A stretch of DNA of 64,000 nucleotides from NCBI RefSeq assembly GCF_016213215.1, contig NZ_JACRAW010000098.1, positions 1 through 64,000 of the forward strand, read 5' to 3'. This document shows, piece by piece, positions 1-9,741 of this stretch (position 1 is the first letter of the stretch; every line of letters starts with the position of its first letter). The DNA is from Bradyrhizobium sp. (GTDB lineage Bacteria; Pseudomonadota; Alphaproteobacteria; Rhizobiales; Xanthobacteraceae). Both the position numbers and the translations under genes were made by a program. The notes beneath the pieces were generated by a model. It saw nothing but the letters and a program-made list of their open reading frames with translations, was not told the DNA's origin and did no database searches.

Positions 1-1379
1 AACACGCCGGCGTCGCCGATGCAGTAGAAACCTTCCTCGTCGAACGCAGCCTCGGTGAGATCGGGCCGGCCGAAATAGCCGGGCGTGACGTTGACGCCGC
101 GCAGGCGCAGTTCGTATTTCGATCCGCACGGCACCATCTTCAGCTCGACACCGGGGAATGGCAGGCCGATCAGGCCGACGCGCTCGGTGTCCCAATAGGT
201 GCCCGTCGAGGTCGGCGCGGTCTCGGTCGAGCCCCAGCCGGTGTAGAACACGATGCGCTGCCCGGTGGCGCGTACGGCCAGCGCCTGCATGCGCTCATAG
301 AGATCGTCGGGCAGGCGCGCGCCGCCATAGGCCATCAGGCCGAGATTCTTGAAGAAGCTGCGGCACAGCGCATCGTCCTTCTCCATGGCCGCGGCGAGCG
401 CCGCATAGCCGGCCGGCACGTTCGCGTAATAGGTCGGCGAAACCTCGCGCAGGTTGCGGATCGTCTCCTCGAACTGGCCCGGCATCGGCCGGCCGTCATC
501 GATATAGAGCGTGCCGCCCTCGATCAGCACCGGATTGAACAGCGCGTTGCCGCCCATGGTGTGATTCCACGGCATCCAGTCGAGGTAGGTCGCAACCGGT
601 CCGTTGGGATCGCGCGGCCGAACCTGCATCATCATCGCCGCGTTGGCGCACATCATGCGCTGAGTGTTGATGACGGCCTTGGGCATGCCGGTCGAGCCCG
701 AGGTGAACAGCAGCTTGCCGACAGTGTCCGGCGTGATCCTGGCATTCGACGCCTCAACACTCGCCGTGACCGGCGTTGCCGCGAGTTCGGCAAAGCTGAC
801 ACTCTTGATGCCGTCGCACGGGCGCGCGACGTGGATCACGGTGACGCCTTGAAGGTCGAGGGCCTTGAGCGCCTTCTCGAAGGTCGGCCCGTCCTGCACC
901 ATCACCACCGCCGGCCTGACCAGCTCGAACAGGTACTTCAGCTTGGCGTGGTCGTGACTCATCAAGGAATAGGCGGGGGATACCGGCGCGGCCGGCAGGC
1001 GCGCCTGCATCGCCGCCTGCGTCAACAGCGCGTGCTCGATCGAGTTGCCGGACAGGATCGTGACCGGACGTCCTTCGTCGAGGCCGAGATTGAGCAGCCC
1101 CTGCGTCAGCCCGTCCACGATGTGCTTGGCTTCGCCGTAGGACAGCAGTCGCCACTGCCGCTCGGGTCCGGTGCGCTGCGCCAGCCAGGTGCGCTCCGGC
1201 GCTTGTTTGGCCCATTTGGCGAGCGACGCCGGGATGTGCGTCTCGTAGGTTTGAAGCGGTATGCGCGACTTCAGGATGATCGTGCCATCCTCGCGCCGCT
1301 CGACCGCAATGTCGCGTTTCAACCAATCGATCTTCTTGAAAGCCGGCTTGGTGAGTACCGCCGCCGCACTGCCGTCCAT
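1..1379 (-). CDS. Feruloyl-CoA synthase-like AMP-forming ligase (partial)
   Basis: This gene runs off the left edge, so the C-terminus is missing; 459 codons are visible and the ORF track does not list it. Reading leftward from ATG at 1379 gives MDGSAAAVLTKPAFKKIDWL. The AMP-binding loop LLFTSGSTGMPKAVINTQR is followed by DWMPWNHTMGG and FYTGWGSTETAPTS, the usual order of an adenylate-forming enzyme. The family activates an aromatic or other carboxylate with ATP and CoA. The N-terminus and the WMPWNHTMGGN region resemble the feruloyl-CoA synthase subgroup; the true substrate is unknown. It is followed 41 bases downstream of its start by an enoyl-CoA hydratase gene on the same strand, which fits side-chain breakdown of a CoA thioester. 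Confidence 0.85.
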   Translation of the reverse strand, partial: MDGSAAAVLTKPAFKKIDWLKRDIAVERREDGTIILKSRIPLQTYETHIPASLAKWAKQAPERTWLAQRTGPERQWRLLSYGEAKHIVDGLTQGLLNLGLDEGRPVTILSGNSIEHALLTQAAMQARLPAAPVSPAYSLMSHDHAKLKYLFELVRPAVVMVQDGPTFEKALKALDLQGVTVIHVARPCDGIKSVSFAELAATPVTASVEASNARITPDTVGKLLFTSGSTGMPKAVINTQRMMCANAAMMMQVRPRDPNGPVATYLDWMPWNHTMGGNALFNPVLIEGGTLYIDDGRPMPGQFEETIRNLREVSPTYYANVPAGYAALAAAMEKDDALCRSFFKNLGLMAYGGARLPDDLYERMQALAVRATGQRIVFYTGWGSTETAPTSTGTYWDTERVGLIGLPFPGVELKMVPCGSKYELRLRGVNVTPGYFGRPDLTEAAFDEEGFYCIGDAGV

Positions 1380-1420
1380 TTTTGCGTCTCCCGGAATTTG
1401 TCCTTGGCGGATCTTTGTCG

Positions 1421-2227
1421 TTAGCGCCTGATATAGACAGGCTTTCGTTTCTCAAGAAAGGCCCTGATGCCTTCGTTGAAATCTTCCGACCGGCTGCACA
1501 GCACCTGGTTACGGTCCTCCATGGCGATGGCAGCTTCGAGCGAAGGCGCATCGACGCTCATGTTGAGACATTCCTTCGATAGCCTAAGGCCGATTGGTGA
1601 CGCCGTCATCATCGCTTCGACATAAGGCTCGGCAGCAAGCTCGAGCTTGTCCTCGTCGACCACTTCCGAGACGAGGCCGACGGCAAGCGCGCGCTCGGCG
1701 CCGATGAAGCGGCCGGTCAGGATCAGTTCGGAGGCGACCGAAACGCCGACCAGACGGGGCAGGAAATAGCTGGTGCCGATATCGCAGCCGCCGAGGCCGA
1801 GCTTGATGAAAGCGCAATTCATTCGCGCCGATCTGGTGACAATCCGAATGTCGGAGGCCAGTGCCAGCGCAAAGCCGCCGCCGGCCGCCGCTCCCTGCAC
1901 CAGGGCGATGACCGGCTGCGGGCAACGTCGCATCAGCATCACGATGTCGGCAATGCGGCGCTGCGAGTCCAAAGACTCTGTGACGCCGGGCGGCTCCTGC
2001 TGGCCGGCGCGGCGGGCCATCGCATGCTTGAGATCGAGGCCGGCGCAGAAATTCTTGCCGGCGCCTTTCAGCACGACGACGCGCGTGGTGCGGTTGCGTT
2101 GCAGGCCGTGGAAATAATCGTTAAGCGCATCGATCAGAGCTGGATCGAGCGCATTGAGATTCTCCGGACGATTGAGCGTCACCCGGTCAACGCCGTCGTC
2201 ATGCTCGATCACGAGCGGTTGGGTCAT
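1421..2227 (-). CDS. Enoyl-CoA hydratase/isomerase family protein
   Basis: A 268-residue crotonase-fold protein starting MTQPLVIEHDDG. The ORF track begins further upstream, but that extension lies in a palindromic repeat; ATG at 2227 has a GGAGG-type ribosome site just before it. Crotonase landmarks are visible: GAGKNFCAGLDL (first oxyanion-hole region), VQGAAAGGGFALALASDIRI (second oxyanion glycines) and the ending FLEKRKPVY typical of the family. It would hydrate an enoyl-CoA in the cytoplasm. It precedes the acyl-CoA ligase gene in the direction of transcription and follows an SDR gene, so the three probably form one catabolic operon. Substrate is not predictable from sequence. Confidence 0.9.
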   Translation of the reverse strand: MTQPLVIEHDDGVDRVTLNRPENLNALDPALIDALNDYFHGLQRNRTTRVVVLKGAGKNFCAGLDLKHAMARRAGQQEPPGVTESLDSQRRIADIVMLMRRCPQPVIALVQGAAAGGGFALALASDIRIVTRSARMNCAFIKLGLGGCDIGTSYFLPRLVGVSVASELILTGRFIGAERALAVGLVSEVVDEDKLELAAEPYVEAMMTASPIGLRLSKECLNMSVDAPSLEAAIAMEDRNQVLCSRSEDFNEGIRAFLEKRKPVYIRR

Positions 2228-2264
2228 GTTTCCTCCCTCCGGCATTCCGGAGCCGGTTATTGTG

Positions 2265-2415
2265 CCCTCTCCCCTTGTGGGAGAGGGCATGATCGCTGCG
2301 AGCCCAACATTCGGTTGGATGAGGGGTTGCCATCGGAGAGAACCCCTCATCCGGCGCGCTCAGGCGCGCAATGGCGCGCCCAAGCGCTCCACCTTCTCCC
2401 ACAACGGGAGAAGGG
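2265..2415. repeat. Palindromic intergenic repeat (CTCCCC-TTGTGGGAGA type)
   Basis: A dispersed repeat that opens with ccctctccccttgtgggag and closes with ccttctcccacaacgggag, two arms that can pair, with a gatgagggg/cccctcatcc pair inside. A second copy lies at 32855-33018. ORF track entries through it are shadows. Confidence 0.85.
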
Positions 2416-2429
2416 AAGAAGAGCATGCG

Positions 2430-3188
2430 TTACCGCGGCGCCATGCGGATCGCGCCGTCGAGGCGGATGGTCTCGCCGTTGAGCATCGGGTTCTCGACGA
2501 GATGGACCGCGAGCGCGCCGTACTCGGAGGCATCACCGAGCCGCGCCGGATGCGGCACCTGGGCGCCCAGGCTCTTGCGGGCTTCCTCGGACAGACCCAT
2601 CAGCAGCGGCGTGAAGAACAGGCCGGGCGCGATGGTGTTGACGCGGATCTTGTGCTGGGCGAGATCGCGCGCCGCCGGCAGGGTGAGGCCGACCACGCCG
2701 CCCTTCGAGGCCGAATAGGCGATCTGGCCGATCTGGCCTTCGAAAGCCGCGACGGAAGCGGTGTTGACGATGACGCCGCGCTCTTCGCCGATCGGCTCCG
2801 CGGTCACCAGGCGCTCGGCGAACAGCCGCAGGCAGTTGAAGGTGCCGATCAGGTTGACGTTGATGATGCGGGCGAACTTCGCCAGCGGATAGACGCCGTC
2901 CTTGCCGACGATGCGCTGCGAACCGCCGATGCCGGCGCAGTTCATCAGCACACGTGCAATGCCGTGGGCGGCTTCCGCCTTGGCGAGCGCCGCCTTGACC
3001 TGTTCCTCGTCGGTCACGTCGGCATGCAGGGCAACGCCCTTCACTTCGGCGGCGACCTTCTCGGCATTTTCCTTGCTCTGGTCGAGCACGCCGATCCTGG
3101 CGCCCTTGGCGGCCATGGCACGCGCGGTCGCGGCACCAAGGCCCGAACCACCGCCGGTGATGACAACAGCTACGTCTTTCAACTGCAT
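2430..3188 (-). CDS. SDR oxidoreductase, 3-hydroxyacyl-CoA dehydrogenase type
   Basis: A 252-residue classical short-chain dehydrogenase. It has the nucleotide-binding motif [10 protein letters not shown] near residue 11, the NCAG motif, the serine of [10 protein letters not shown] and the catalytic YSASKGG. The insert [26 protein letters not shown] and the end [17 protein letters not shown] match the HSD17B10-like 3-hydroxyacyl-CoA dehydrogenase group. It would oxidise the 3-hydroxyacyl-CoA made by the neighbouring hydratase, ahead of the thiolase encoded on the other side of the TetR gene. Substrate chain is inference. Confidence 0.88.
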   Translation of the reverse strand: MQLKDVAVVITGGGSGLGAATARAMAAKGARIGVLDQSKENAEKVAAEVKGVALHADVTDEEQVKAALAKAEAAHGIARVLMNCAGIGGSQRIVGKDGVYPLAKFARIINVNLIGTFNCLRLFAERLVTAEPIGEERGVIVNTASVAAFEGQIGQIAYSASKGGVVGLTLPAARDLAQHKIRVNTIAPGLFFTPLLMGLSEEARKSLGAQVPHPARLGDASEYGALAVHLVENPMLNGETIRLDGAIRMAPR

Positions 3189-3254
3189 CGCAAGAACCTT
3201 TCCTTACCTTCCTTGGCGTTTCTTCTCTGGACTTGAGAACTCAATGAGAGCGGA

Positions 3255-3923
3255 TCATCCGGCGGCGGCTCCGTCACGTTCTGTCAGGATGCCGCCGCAG
3301 ATCAGCGTTTCCATGTGCCGGACGTATTGCCTGCAGACTTCGTCGGTAACCGGGCCGACGCCGGTGGCGCGCGACATCGCATGCCTTCCGAAGAACAGGT
3401 GATCGCAGGCACCGATCAGGCTCGTATAGAACAGGACCGGATCGGTGTTGCGGAACTCGCCGGCCTCGACGCCCTCGGCCAGCAGGCGGCGATGGAAGTC
3501 GAGCAACGGCGCCACGAAGAACTTCGAAACCTCGTTGGCGGATTCGGCAGTCGACTCGTGCAGAAGGTAATGGATCAGCCGGTTCATGTAGGGGAACCGG
3601 TAATAGGCGCGAATGATGCCGCCGATATGAAGCTTCAGCTTCGCCGTCGGATTGATCGGCTGGGTCAGGAGATATTCGAGGTTGGTGACCTCGGTCGCGG
3701 CGTCGCGCGCGAGCAGCGCCAGCAACAGGCCGTCCTTGTTGCCGAAGTGATATTTCACCAGCGCGGCGTTGACGCCGGACTTCTGGGCGATGTCGCTCAG
3801 AGAGATCTCGATCGAGGAACGCTCGATCATCAACTCGCTGGCGGCGACCAGCAATTTCTCGGCAGTGGTGTTCTTGCCGTTGGCAACTCTGTTCGGTACG
3901 CCGGTATTCAACTGCGAGCCCAT
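3255..3923 (-). CDS. TetR/AcrR family transcriptional regulator
   Basis: A 222-residue TetR repressor when started at MGSQLNTGVPN (3923); the ORF track adds 28 residues that run into the putative operator. The helix-turn-helix spans TAEKLLVAASELMIERS to LSDIAQKSGVNAALVKYHFGNKDGLL. The rest is a ligand-binding domain. It is divergent from the thiolase gene and next to the SDR-hydratase-ligase group, so it most likely controls these degradation genes in response to a CoA thioester or acid. Confidence 0.88.
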   Translation of the reverse strand: MGSQLNTGVPNRVANGKNTTAEKLLVAASELMIERSSIEISLSDIAQKSGVNAALVKYHFGNKDGLLLALLARDAATEVTNLEYLLTQPINPTAKLKLHIGGIIRAYYRFPYMNRLIHYLLHESTAESANEVSKFFVAPLLDFHRRLLAEGVEAGEFRNTDPVLFYTSLIGACDHLFFGRHAMSRATGVGPVTDEVCRQYVRHMETLICGGILTERDGAAAG

Positions 3924-3975
3924 CCGCCTGTCGGAAGCGCTGCAGATAACCCGATGCAGCGCCTTACCACAAGAG

Positions 3976-3995
3976 TTAATTGATCGATTGACTAA
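3976..3995. promoter_or_regulatory. Candidate TetR operator (imperfect palindrome)
   Basis: The string ttaattgatcgattgactaa is an imperfect 20-base palindrome (14 of 20 positions symmetrical) in the AT-rich divergent spacer between the TetR and thiolase genes. Role is inferred only from position and symmetry. Confidence 0.35.
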
Positions 3996-4064
3996 ATGTC
4001 CAGCCACCCCTTTAATCCGCGCCCATCATTGAGCGCCATCGAGAACAATCAGGGAGATACCGAA

Positions 4065-5237
<1,173 letters not shown>

Positions 5238-5249
5238 AACGCGCGAATA

Positions 5250-5323
5250 GCGAATGGCGAGCAGGGAGTGGTGATAGGGCGCGGCAATCCTCCCTAATTC
5301 GCCATCCCCTGCTCGCCATTCGC
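5250..5323. repeat. Perfect 17-base inverted repeat between thiolase and ligase genes
   Basis: Left arm gcgaatggcgagcaggg (5250-5266) is exactly complementary to ccctgctcgccattcgc (5307-5323), with a 40-base loop. It lies between two co-directional genes and could act as an mRNA stem or a transcript end, but there is no T tract. It resembles a genus-type dispersed palindrome. Confidence 0.8.
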
Positions 5324-5339
5324 ATGTTTAGGAGATGCC

Positions 5340-6884
5340 ATGACCCACCCTTCCGTCCACGCCCGCACGCATCCCGACAAGATCGCCTATCAGATGGCCT
5401 CTACCGGCAAGGCCATCACCTACCGCGAGCTCGACGAACTCTCCAACCAGGGGGCGCACCTGTTTCGTTCGCTCGGTCTTAAGACCGGCGACCACATCGC
5501 CTTACTGATCGAGAACCGGCTCGCGTTCATGGAGATCTGCTGGGCGGCCCAGCGCAGCGGCCTCTATTACACTGCCATCAGCCGCTACCTGAAACAGGAC
5601 GAGATCGACTACATCGTCAAGGATTGCGGCGCCAAGGTGGTGATCACCTCGCCGAAATGCGCCGAGCAGATCGAGGGGCTGATCAAGGGCGAGGCGGGCG
5701 AGCCGCTGTTCTACATACTCGACGAACCGCTGCCGGGTTTCCGCTCCTGGGACAAGGAAGCGAGTGCGCAGCCGACGACGCCGATTGCCGACGAAGTGGC
5801 CGGATACGACATGCTGTATTCGTCGGGCACGACCGGCCGGCCGAAGGGCATCAAGCGCGAGCACGAGCACAAGCCGATCGATGAGCCGAACCAGTTCCTG
5901 AAGATCCTCTGCGCCGACATGTGCGGCATGGGCGAGAACAGCATCTATCTGTCGCCGGCGCCGCTCTATCATGCCGCGCCGCTGCGCTTCAACATGATGG
6001 CGATCATCCTTGGCGGCACCTCCATCATCATGGAATCGTTCGACGCCGAGGATTTCTTGAAGCTGGTCGAGAAATACAAGGTGACCCAGTCGCAGCTGGT
6101 GCCGACCATGTTCGTGCGCATGCTGAAATTGCCGGAGGAGGTGCGCAAGCACTATGACGTCTCATCGCTCAAGGGCGCGATCCACGCCGCGGCGCCCTGT
6201 CCGGTCGATGTCAAGGCGAAGATGATCGAATGGTGGGGACCGATCCTGATCGAGTACTACGCCGGTTCGGAAGGCAATGGCGTCACCGTCTGCACTTCGC
6301 AGCAATGGCTCGAGCATCGCGGCAGCGTCGGCCGCGCGGTGGTCGGCAAGATCAAGATCCTGGACGAGAACGATCAGGAGCTGCCGGCGGGCGAGATCGG
6401 CACCGTCTATTTCGCCGATGCGCCGGTGTTCTCCTATCACAACGATCCCGAGAAGACGCAACGCGCCTACAACTCGAAAGGCTGGTCGACGCTCGGCGAC
6501 GTCGGCTATCTCGATCACGACGGCTTTCTCTATCTCACCGACCGCAAGTCCTACATGATCATTTCCGGCGGGGTGAACATCTATCCGCAGGAGACCGAGG
6601 ACGTGCTGATCACTCATCCCAGGGTGGCCGACGTCGCCGTCTTCGGCGTGCCCAACGCGGACATGGGCGAAGAGGTCAAGGCGGTGGTGCAGCCGCACGA
6701 CATGAAAGAGGCCGGCAGTGAGCTCGAGGCCGAATTGATCGCCTTCTGCAAGGAACGCCTGTCGGCGATCAAATGCCCGCGCTCGATCGACTTCGCGGCC
6801 GAACTGCCGCGCACGCCCACCGGCAAGCTGGTCAAGCGCCATTTGCGCGACCGCTACTGGCCAAAGACGGCGGTGAAGATCTAG
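5340..6884 (+). CDS. AMP-dependent acyl-CoA synthetase
   Basis: A 514-residue adenylate-forming ligase. The ATP loop is LYSSGTTGRPKGIKREH (about residue 162), followed by YYAGSEGNG, the GDVGYLDHDGFLYLTDRKSYMIISGG hinge region and the PTGKLVKR lysine near the end. An AGGAGATGCC ribosome site precedes the ATG. It would activate a fatty or cyclic acid to its CoA ester in the cytoplasm. It follows the thiolase, so it probably belongs to the same TetR-controlled unit. Substrate unknown. Confidence 0.9.
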   Translation: MTHPSVHARTHPDKIAYQMASTGKAITYRELDELSNQGAHLFRSLGLKTGDHIALLIENRLAFMEICWAAQRSGLYYTAISRYLKQDEIDYIVKDCGAKVVITSPKCAEQIEGLIKGEAGEPLFYILDEPLPGFRSWDKEASAQPTTPIADEVAGYDMLYSSGTTGRPKGIKREHEHKPIDEPNQFLKILCADMCGMGENSIYLSPAPLYHAAPLRFNMMAIILGGTSIIMESFDAEDFLKLVEKYKVTQSQLVPTMFVRMLKLPEEVRKHYDVSSLKGAIHAAAPCPVDVKAKMIEWWGPILIEYYAGSEGNGVTVCTSQQWLEHRGSVGRAVVGKIKILDENDQELPAGEIGTVYFADAPVFSYHNDPEKTQRAYNSKGWSTLGDVGYLDHDGFLYLTDRKSYMIISGGVNIYPQETEDVLITHPRVADVAVFGVPNADMGEEVKAVVQPHDMKEAGSELEAELIAFCKERLSAIKCPRSIDFAAELPRTPTGKLVKRHLRDRYWPKTAVKI

Positions 6885-6891
6885 CGCACTC

Positions 6892-6936
6892 CCTCATCCT
6901 GGGGGTGCGCTCTTGCGCGCGTCTTGAAGGATGAGG
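6892..6936. repeat. Small palindrome (cctcatcct / aggatgagg)
   Basis: Nine-base complementary arms at 6892-6900 and 6928-6936 enclose a gcgc-rich loop in the 134-base gap between the ligase and hydrolase genes. It looks like another dispersed genus repeat; a transcript-end role is possible but unproven. Confidence 0.5.
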
Positions 6937-7018
6937 TTATCTTGGCCTCATGGCAATGCGCAGCGTCGTCCGGAGGACGGCGCTTGCGCGCCTCCCATCA
7001 TGAGGACGGAGTGCGCCC

Positions 7019-8188
7019 ATGACCACTACGACTTATCTCCCCGATATCTCCCTGCCCGCCGGCATTCGCTCGCGTTACGTCGAGGACATCAACGGCCTCT
7101 TCATGCATGTGTTGGAAGCCGGCTTCGAGACGCGCGGCCGGCCGTGCCTGCTCCTGTTGCACGGTTTTCCGGAACTCGCCTTCAGCTGGCGCAAGGTGAT
7201 GCCGGCGCTCGCGCAGGCGGGCTATCACGTGATCGCGCCGGATCAGCGCGGTTATGGCCGCACCACCGGCTGGAGTGCCGATTACGACGGCGATCTCGCA
7301 CCGTTCCGCTTTCTCAATCTCGTGCGCGACGCGCTCGGCCTCGTCTCGGCGTTTGGCTATCGCGCGGTCGATGCCGTGATCGGGCACGATTTCGGCAGCC
7401 CGGTCGCGGCGTGGTGCGCTCTGGTGCGGCCCGACGTATTCCGATCGGTGGTGATGATGAGCGCGCCGTTCGGCGGGCCGCCGCCGCTGCCGTTCGACAC
7501 CGCAGACAGTCCGAAGACGCCTCGCCCGGAAGATCCGGTGCACCGCGAACTCGCCGCGTTACCTCGGCCACGCAAGCACTATCAATGGTACTACTCGACG
7601 CGCGCGGCGAACGCGGACATGGTCGGCGCGCCGCAGGGCATCCACGGTTTCCTGCGCGCGTACTATCATCACAAGAGCGCGGACTGGAAGGAGAACAGGC
7701 CTTATCCGCTGCAATCGTGGTCAGCGGGCGAACTGGCCAAGCTGCCGACCTATTATGTGATGGACTTCGCCAGGACCATGCCGGACACGGTGGCGGAGGA
7801 AATGCCCTCGCCTGCCGAGGTCGCAGCGAACCGGTGGCTGCCCGAAAGCGAGCTTGCCTTCTACAGTACCGAATATGCGCGCACCGGATTCCAGGGCGGG
7901 CTGCAATGGTATCGCTGCGGCACCTCAGGCGCCTTCGACAGCGAGCTGCAGCTGTTTGCCGGTCGCACCATCGACATTCCATCCTGCTTCATCTCGGGCA
8001 GGCAGGACTGGGGCACGTATCAGCGTCCCGGCGTGTTCGAGACGATGCAGACGAGCGTCTGCACCAACATGCTGTCCTGTCACCTTGTCGAGGGTGCAGG
8101 ACATTGGGTTCAGCAGGAACAGCCCGGCGAGGTCGGCCGCTTGCTGCTTGATTTTCTGCGACAGGCCCAAGGCGGCCGCAGCAAGTAG
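7019..8188 (+). CDS. Alpha/beta hydrolase, epoxide-hydrolase-like
   Basis: A 389-residue alpha/beta hydrolase. It shows the oxyanion motif LLLHGFPELAFSW (about residue 43), DQRGYGRTTGW, the nucleophile elbow IGHDFGSPVAAW with aspartate as nucleophile, and the catalytic histidine in GAGHWVQQEQP near the C-terminus. HGFPE plus GHDxG with an Asp nucleophile is the pattern of epoxide hydrolases and haloalkane-dehalogenase relatives. A GAGGACGGAG ribosome site precedes the ATG. It sits downstream of the acyl-CoA ligase and may process an oxygenated intermediate of that pathway. Confidence 0.85.
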   Translation: MTTTTYLPDISLPAGIRSRYVEDINGLFMHVLEAGFETRGRPCLLLLHGFPELAFSWRKVMPALAQAGYHVIAPDQRGYGRTTGWSADYDGDLAPFRFLNLVRDALGLVSAFGYRAVDAVIGHDFGSPVAAWCALVRPDVFRSVVMMSAPFGGPPPLPFDTADSPKTPRPEDPVHRELAALPRPRKHYQWYYSTRAANADMVGAPQGIHGFLRAYYHHKSADWKENRPYPLQSWSAGELAKLPTYYVMDFARTMPDTVAEEMPSPAEVAANRWLPESELAFYSTEYARTGFQGGLQWYRCGTSGAFDSELQLFAGRTIDIPSCFISGRQDWGTYQRPGVFETMQTSVCTNMLSCHLVEGAGHWVQQEQPGEVGRLLLDFLRQAQGGRSK

Positions 8189-8550
8189 CCTCCTCGAATC
8201 GACATCGCCGGCAGCAGGGCCGAGCCCAACGGGAACCGACCCAATCGCCTAGTCGAGTTCGCTTTCATGGGGGCAAAGCAGCTCGATTGCCTTCCGAGGA
8301 CACACTCGGCAGCAGACCTGCTCATGCGAGCCGTCCGCACGAAGGTTGTCGCTTCCCGCTTATCTCTGAATTTCGAGCCTGCACCGCCTCGGATGCAAGC
8401 CGACGCTCGTTAACCCGTATTTGACCCCATCAGCGCTTCCGCACGCAGCAGAGACTCGAACCTTGCCATGCGGTAGGTTCCGATTCACGATTCGGCCGTC
8501 GGCATGACCTTGCGGCCGTGAATTTGACCACATCCAATTCCGCCAATATC
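8189..8550. other. Intergenic, no gene supported
   Basis: About 360 bases without a convincing gene. On the minus strand a short open stretch encodes a cysteine-containing string ending CPHESELD, but it has no start codon after its upstream stop and may be a remnant. The right end runs into the ICE palindrome of mbfA. Confidence 0.6.
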
Positions 8551-8569
8551 ATTTAGAACAGTTCTAAAT
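8551..8569 (+). promoter_or_regulatory. Iron control element (ICE/Irr box) upstream of mbfA
   Basis: The 19-base string atttagaacagttctaaat is a perfect palindrome (9 + 1 + 9) that ends 16 bases before the mbfA start codon. It matches the TTTAGAA...TTCTAAA form of the Irr-binding ICE known in Bradyrhizobium. Irr is expected to repress mbfA when iron is low; the close position to the start fits blocking of transcription. Confidence 0.85.
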
Positions 8570-8585
8570 TTTCCCGGACGCCTCG

Positions 8586-9557
8586 ATGAAGAACTTTTCC
8601 GAACTGACCGAGCGTGAAGTGCTCGCGGTGGCCATCGCTGCCGAGGAGCAGGACAGCCGCATCTACGCGACGTTCGCTGAGGATCTGAAAGAGCGTTATC
8701 CGGACTCGGCAAAACTGTTCGAGCAGATGGCCGAGGAGGAACGCGGTCATCGCCACATGCTGCTCAAGCTGTACGAAGAGCGCTTCGGACCGAACCTGCC
8801 GCCGATCCGACGCGAAGACGTCAAGGGCTTTCTGCGCCGGCGCCCAATCTGGCTCACCAAGAACCTGTCGCTCGACACCATCCGCAAGGAAGTCTCGACC
8901 ATGGAGTTCGAGGCCGAGCGCTTTTACGTCAAGGCCGCCGAACAGACGCAGGACGTCGGTGTGCGCCGGCTGCTGGGCGATCTCGCCGAAGCGGAGAAGG
9001 GCCACGAGAAGAAGGCGGTCAAGTTGACCGGCGAGATTCTCAGTCCCGGCGTGCGGGAGGCTGAAGAACAGACGCGCCGCCGCATGTTCGTGCTGCAATA
9101 TGTCCAGCCGGGCCTCGCCGGTCTGATGGACGGCTCGGTTTCGACCCTGGCGCCGTTGTTTGCCGCGGCTTTTGCCACCCACCAGAATTTCCAGACCTTC
9201 CTCGTCGGTCTTGCCGCCTCGATCGGCGCCGGCATCAGCATGGGCTTTGCCGAAGCACTGTCGGACGACGGCTCGCTCACCGGGCGCGGTTCGCCGTGGT
9301 TGCGCGGCCTGACCTGCGGACTGATGACGACGCTGGGCGGGCTCGGCCATACCGCGCCCTATCTCGTGCCGGACTCGTGGGCCAACGCGTTCTGGATCGC
9401 GACCGCGATCGCGTGCGTCGTCGTCTTTTTCGAGCTGTGGGCCATCGCCTACATCCGCGCGCGCTACATGGATACGCCGTTCCTGCAGGCGGTTTTCCAG
9501 ATCGTGCTCGGCGGCGTCATCGTGCTCGGCGTCGGAATTCTGATCGGAGCGGCGTAG
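8586..9557 (+). CDS. mbfA: Membrane-bound ferritin-like iron exporter MbfA
   Basis: A 323-residue two-domain protein. Residues 1-165 are a ferritin-like diiron domain with the metal-ligand pattern [29 protein letters not shown] and LAEAEKGHE. Residues 180-323 are a VIT/CCC1-type membrane domain ([19 protein letters not shown], then hydrophobic segments ending [12 protein letters not shown]). This architecture is that of MbfA, shown in Bradyrhizobium to export iron across the inner membrane and to be under Irr control. The ICE palindrome directly upstream supports the name. It stands alone between catabolic genes. Confidence 0.95.
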   Translation: MKNFSELTEREVLAVAIAAEEQDSRIYATFAEDLKERYPDSAKLFEQMAEEERGHRHMLLKLYEERFGPNLPPIRREDVKGFLRRRPIWLTKNLSLDTIRKEVSTMEFEAERFYVKAAEQTQDVGVRRLLGDLAEAEKGHEKKAVKLTGEILSPGVREAEEQTRRRMFVLQYVQPGLAGLMDGSVSTLAPLFAAAFATHQNFQTFLVGLAASIGAGISMGFAEALSDDGSLTGRGSPWLRGLTCGLMTTLGGLGHTAPYLVPDSWANAFWIATAIACVVVFFELWAIAYIRARYMDTPFLQAVFQIVLGGVIVLGVGILIGAA

Positions 9558-9741
9558 GCAGTTCAAGTTCCGGATGAGCCTGATCGGCACGGTGTGCGCA
9601 ATCTGCCACACAGGATTGTTTTTCGCGGTCGCGTGATGCAGCGGATCACGGATAGTGTCTCCTGACGGCAATTGCGGTCAAACTCGGCTTGCGGCCATCG
9701 GTTAGACTGAGCATCATCCGCAGGGAGATCAGGAGGATGCC

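Noticed and set aside
2154-3236. 360-codon plus-strand ORF and similar long antisense ORFs (25758-26726, 28334-30280, 12314-14218, 51881-53140)
   Set aside because: They are mirror frames of clear genes on the other strand, with no motifs or ribosome sites; high GC keeps such frames open.
8230-8360. Minus-strand cysteine-rich frame ending CPRKAIELLCPHESELD
   Set aside because: No start codon between the upstream stop and this string; too short to support a ferredoxin-like gene, at most a remnant.
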